From contig NC_019693.1 in the NCBI RefSeq assembly GCF_000317105.1, positions 1,364,001 through 1,428,000 on the forward strand: a DNA stretch of 64,000 nucleotides. Direction: 5' to 3'. This stretch comes from Oscillatoria acuminata PCC 6304. GTDB lineage: Bacteria > Cyanobacteriota > Cyanobacteriia > Cyanobacteriales > Laspinemataceae. A program made the translations under genes and the position numbers. How positions within the stretch are numbered: the stretch's first letter is position 1; each line of letters starts with the position of its first letter. Of this stretch, positions 62,883-64,000 are shown one piece after another. The notes below the pieces were generated by a model. It had not been told where the DNA came from and did no database searches. It saw only the letters and a program-made list of their open reading frames with translations.

Positions 62883-63205
62883 TCTTCCTCATTTCTTTGA
62901 ATTGCCGCTTCCATTTCCCCTGGGTGTGCCTGGGAATAGTTCCAAGCATTGACTAAATCTTCGGCGCTGAGTTGAGGAAAATCCTGTAAAATTCGACCAT
63001 CAGACGCCCCTAATCGACGATAGTTGACGAGAGACCAAACGGGGATGCGAGTATTGGCAATTCTAGCATCGCCGCCACAGACTCCGGGGGTTTTTTCAAT
63101 CCCTTTCCAAGGGTTACTTAAACTTTGGGCGAGGATTTGAATCGCTTGGGCTTTTTCTTCTGGGGTTAAGGCTAGGAGTTGGGTTTCTAGTTCTTTTAGG
63201 GTCAT
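62879..63205 (-). CDS. DUF433 antitoxin-like protein
   Basis: 108 aa. An N-terminal helical segment (ELETQLLALTPEEKAQAIQI) precedes the DUF433 core GVCGGDARIANTRIPVWSLV, NYRRLGASDGRILQDFPQLS and EDLVNAWNYSQ. DUF433 is a winged/helix-turn-helix domain usually encoded next to DUF5615 PIN-like toxins and thought to be the antitoxin and operon repressor. Its stop overlaps the start of the DUF5615 frame by 3 bp in the typical TTGA fashion. The antitoxin is intact whereas the toxin appears broken. Confidence 0.88.
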   Translation of the reverse strand: MTLKELETQLLALTPEEKAQAIQILAQSLSNPWKGIEKTPGVCGGDARIANTRIPVWSLVNYRRLGASDGRILQDFPQLSAEDLVNAWNYSQAHPGEMEAAIQRNEED

Positions 63206-63275
63206 ATTGTAAGGGCTGTTACTATTTCATCTGGTAAAGGGGAAAGCTGCGATCGCCACTTCAGCAATCTGATAA

Positions 63276-63512
63276 CTACAGCTTATCAAATTCCTCCGGC
63301 TCTACATCGGGAACCTTCATCAAAACCTGTTGAAATTGTTCCCAATCCCCCCGTTTTGCTCGCTCTACTACATAATCTTGAGTCATCCAAGCGGAAACTT
63401 GAGCCGAAAGGGCGATCGCAACCAGTTGGTCTATGGAGATACTTTCTCGTTCTGCCAGTTCGGTCACTTGTTTGTACAAAGAATCGGGAATTTTAACATT
63501 CAAGTCGCTCAT
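63276..63512 (-). CDS. Ribbon-helix-helix-like antitoxin
   Basis: 78 aa. LNVKIPDSLYKQVTELAERE and SISIDQLVAIALSAQVSAWM fit the CopG/Arc ribbon-helix-helix N-terminal pattern (strand, then two helices), and the C-terminal acidic tail (VPDVEPEEFDKL) would neutralise a toxin. The ATG overlaps the stop of the upstream PIN gene by 4 bp (ATGA), so the two are coupled. The order toxin-then-antitoxin is the reverse of most type II modules. Confidence 0.85.
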   Translation of the reverse strand: MSDLNVKIPDSLYKQVTELAERESISIDQLVAIALSAQVSAWMTQDYVVERAKRGDWEQFQQVLMKVPDVEPEEFDKL

Positions 63513-63937
63513 TCTATTGCTCCTACTTCTTGCAGAAACTCTTTGGGTGATAAAATCCTGATGCCAAAACGTTCGGCTTCTTGTAAATCTCTTTTATTAT
63601 AGGTGATGATACAGTCAGCTTGGCATTCCACAGCTAAATCGACCAAAAAATCATCATCAGGGTCTCGTGCTATTGGACGCCAGAGGTAAAATATCTGCCG
63701 ATGCCTAGCAATAGTACAGATGCCGTTAACAATATAGTCAACTTCTTCCAGGGTTAAGCCTAACTGTACTCTTTCTCGTTTAAGTATTTCTTCATACTCT
63801 AACACTAAGGTAGTCGAGACATTCAAGCACCAGCGTCCATCATTAAGCAGGGTTAAAAATTTGTACGATGCACCGCGAGAGGATTTCAGACCCGCCAGCA
63901 ACACATTGGTATCGACAATAATTTGATATTGTTTCAT
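63509..63937 (-). CDS. PIN-domain toxin (COG1569-like)
   Basis: 142 aa. IIVDTNVLLAGLKSSRGASY supplies the first PIN aspartate, EYEEILKRE the acidic centre, and RDPDDDFLVDLAVECQADCI the DxDD-type third site, followed by ITYNKRDL. PIN toxins are Mg2+-dependent ribonucleases acting on tRNA or mRNA. The gene is 9 bp after another minus-strand gene that leaves the window, and overlaps its antitoxin by 4 bp. All three acidic sites are present, so the toxin should be active. Confidence 0.9.
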   Translation of the reverse strand: MKQYQIIVDTNVLLAGLKSSRGASYKFLTLLNDGRWCLNVSTTLVLEYEEILKRERVQLGLTLEEVDYIVNGICTIARHRQIFYLWRPIARDPDDDFLVDLAVECQADCIITYNKRDLQEAERFGIRILSPKEFLQEVGAIE

Positions 63938-63946
63938 GATTTCTGC

Positions 63947-64000
63947 TTAATCATTTTCATCGGCATCGCGATTGATATGAAACCAGTTCTGAGTGTGAAG
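63947..64000 (-). CDS. C-terminal end of an upstream gene
   Basis: A frame entering from the right edge reads LHTQNWFHINRDADEND and stops at 63947, 9 bp before the PIN ATG. The close spacing suggests it belongs to the same transcript. Seventeen residues are too few to name it, and it could be chance. Confidence 0.4.
   Translation of the reverse strand, partial: LHTQNWFHINRDADEND

Overview
The window comes from a cyanobacterium. The octamer GCGATCGC (HIP1) is scattered through genes and spacers on both strands. It also carries phycobilisome genes (a CpcG-type rod-core linker, a CpcS-type bilin lyase and an unlisted small nblA), a short cyanobacterial-type EF-Ts, a penicillin-binding protein with an FHA domain, CHAT and CHASE2 proteins, and many short palindromic and tandem repeats. 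The repeats, the two-partner-secretion proteins and the toxin-antitoxin genes suggest a filamentous, non-heterocystous type (Oscillatoria/Laspinema-like). That placement is inference; no 16S gene is present.

Layout. 1-4300: the end of one and all of a second glycoside-hydrolase-like protein, a membrane protein, a repeat-rich spacer with a 95-bp tandem array, and a family 2 glycosyltransferase. 4593-10300: rpsB and tsf, then a conserved cyanobacterial protein and recG. 10406-17230 (minus strand): a three-gene unit of a P-loop ATPase, a 1609-aa TPR/STAND-NTPase/14-WD40 protein and a small proline-rich protein; it looks like a sensing or conflict module. 17713-20365: phycobilisome genes cpcG, a putative metalloprotease and cpcS, with nblA divergent. 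20739-25848: bioB, bioY, lspA and an FHA-PBP1. 26148-40727: a DUF937-like protein, two paralogous secreted haemagglutinin-like proteins, an exported TPR-CHAT protease, a DUF928 protein and a CHASE2-PAS-adenylate cyclase, which together resemble a cell-surface signalling cluster.

40931-53430: a membrane GTPase with DUF697, an unknown protein with two C-terminal membrane segments, a small membrane protein, a TPR lipo/exoprotein, dxr, a Nif11-domain small protein, a PlsC-like acyltransferase and a very large membrane protein broken by a frameshift in a G8 run. 53549-57734: a repeat array, an orphan antitoxin-like protein, then rpmG-rpsR-RNase II on the minus strand and an RDD membrane protein. 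57956-58026 is tRNA-Gly(UCC). 58080-60623 is a cysteine desulfurase gene interrupted by an IS4-family element flanked by an exact 83-bp direct repeat. 60634-64000 is an accessory island on the minus strand: an HNH nuclease with its companion, a nucleotidyltransferase-like protein, a DUF433/DUF5615 pair whose toxin gene appears frameshifted, and a PIN/antitoxin pair.

The best leads for undescribed biology are the ATPase/STAND/WD40 operon, the TPS-CHAT-DUF928-CHASE2 cluster, the IS with an 83-bp flanking duplication, and the shared promoter-plus-N-terminus cassette seen in two genes of the terminal island. All protein functions are called from motifs read by eye; no database search was run.
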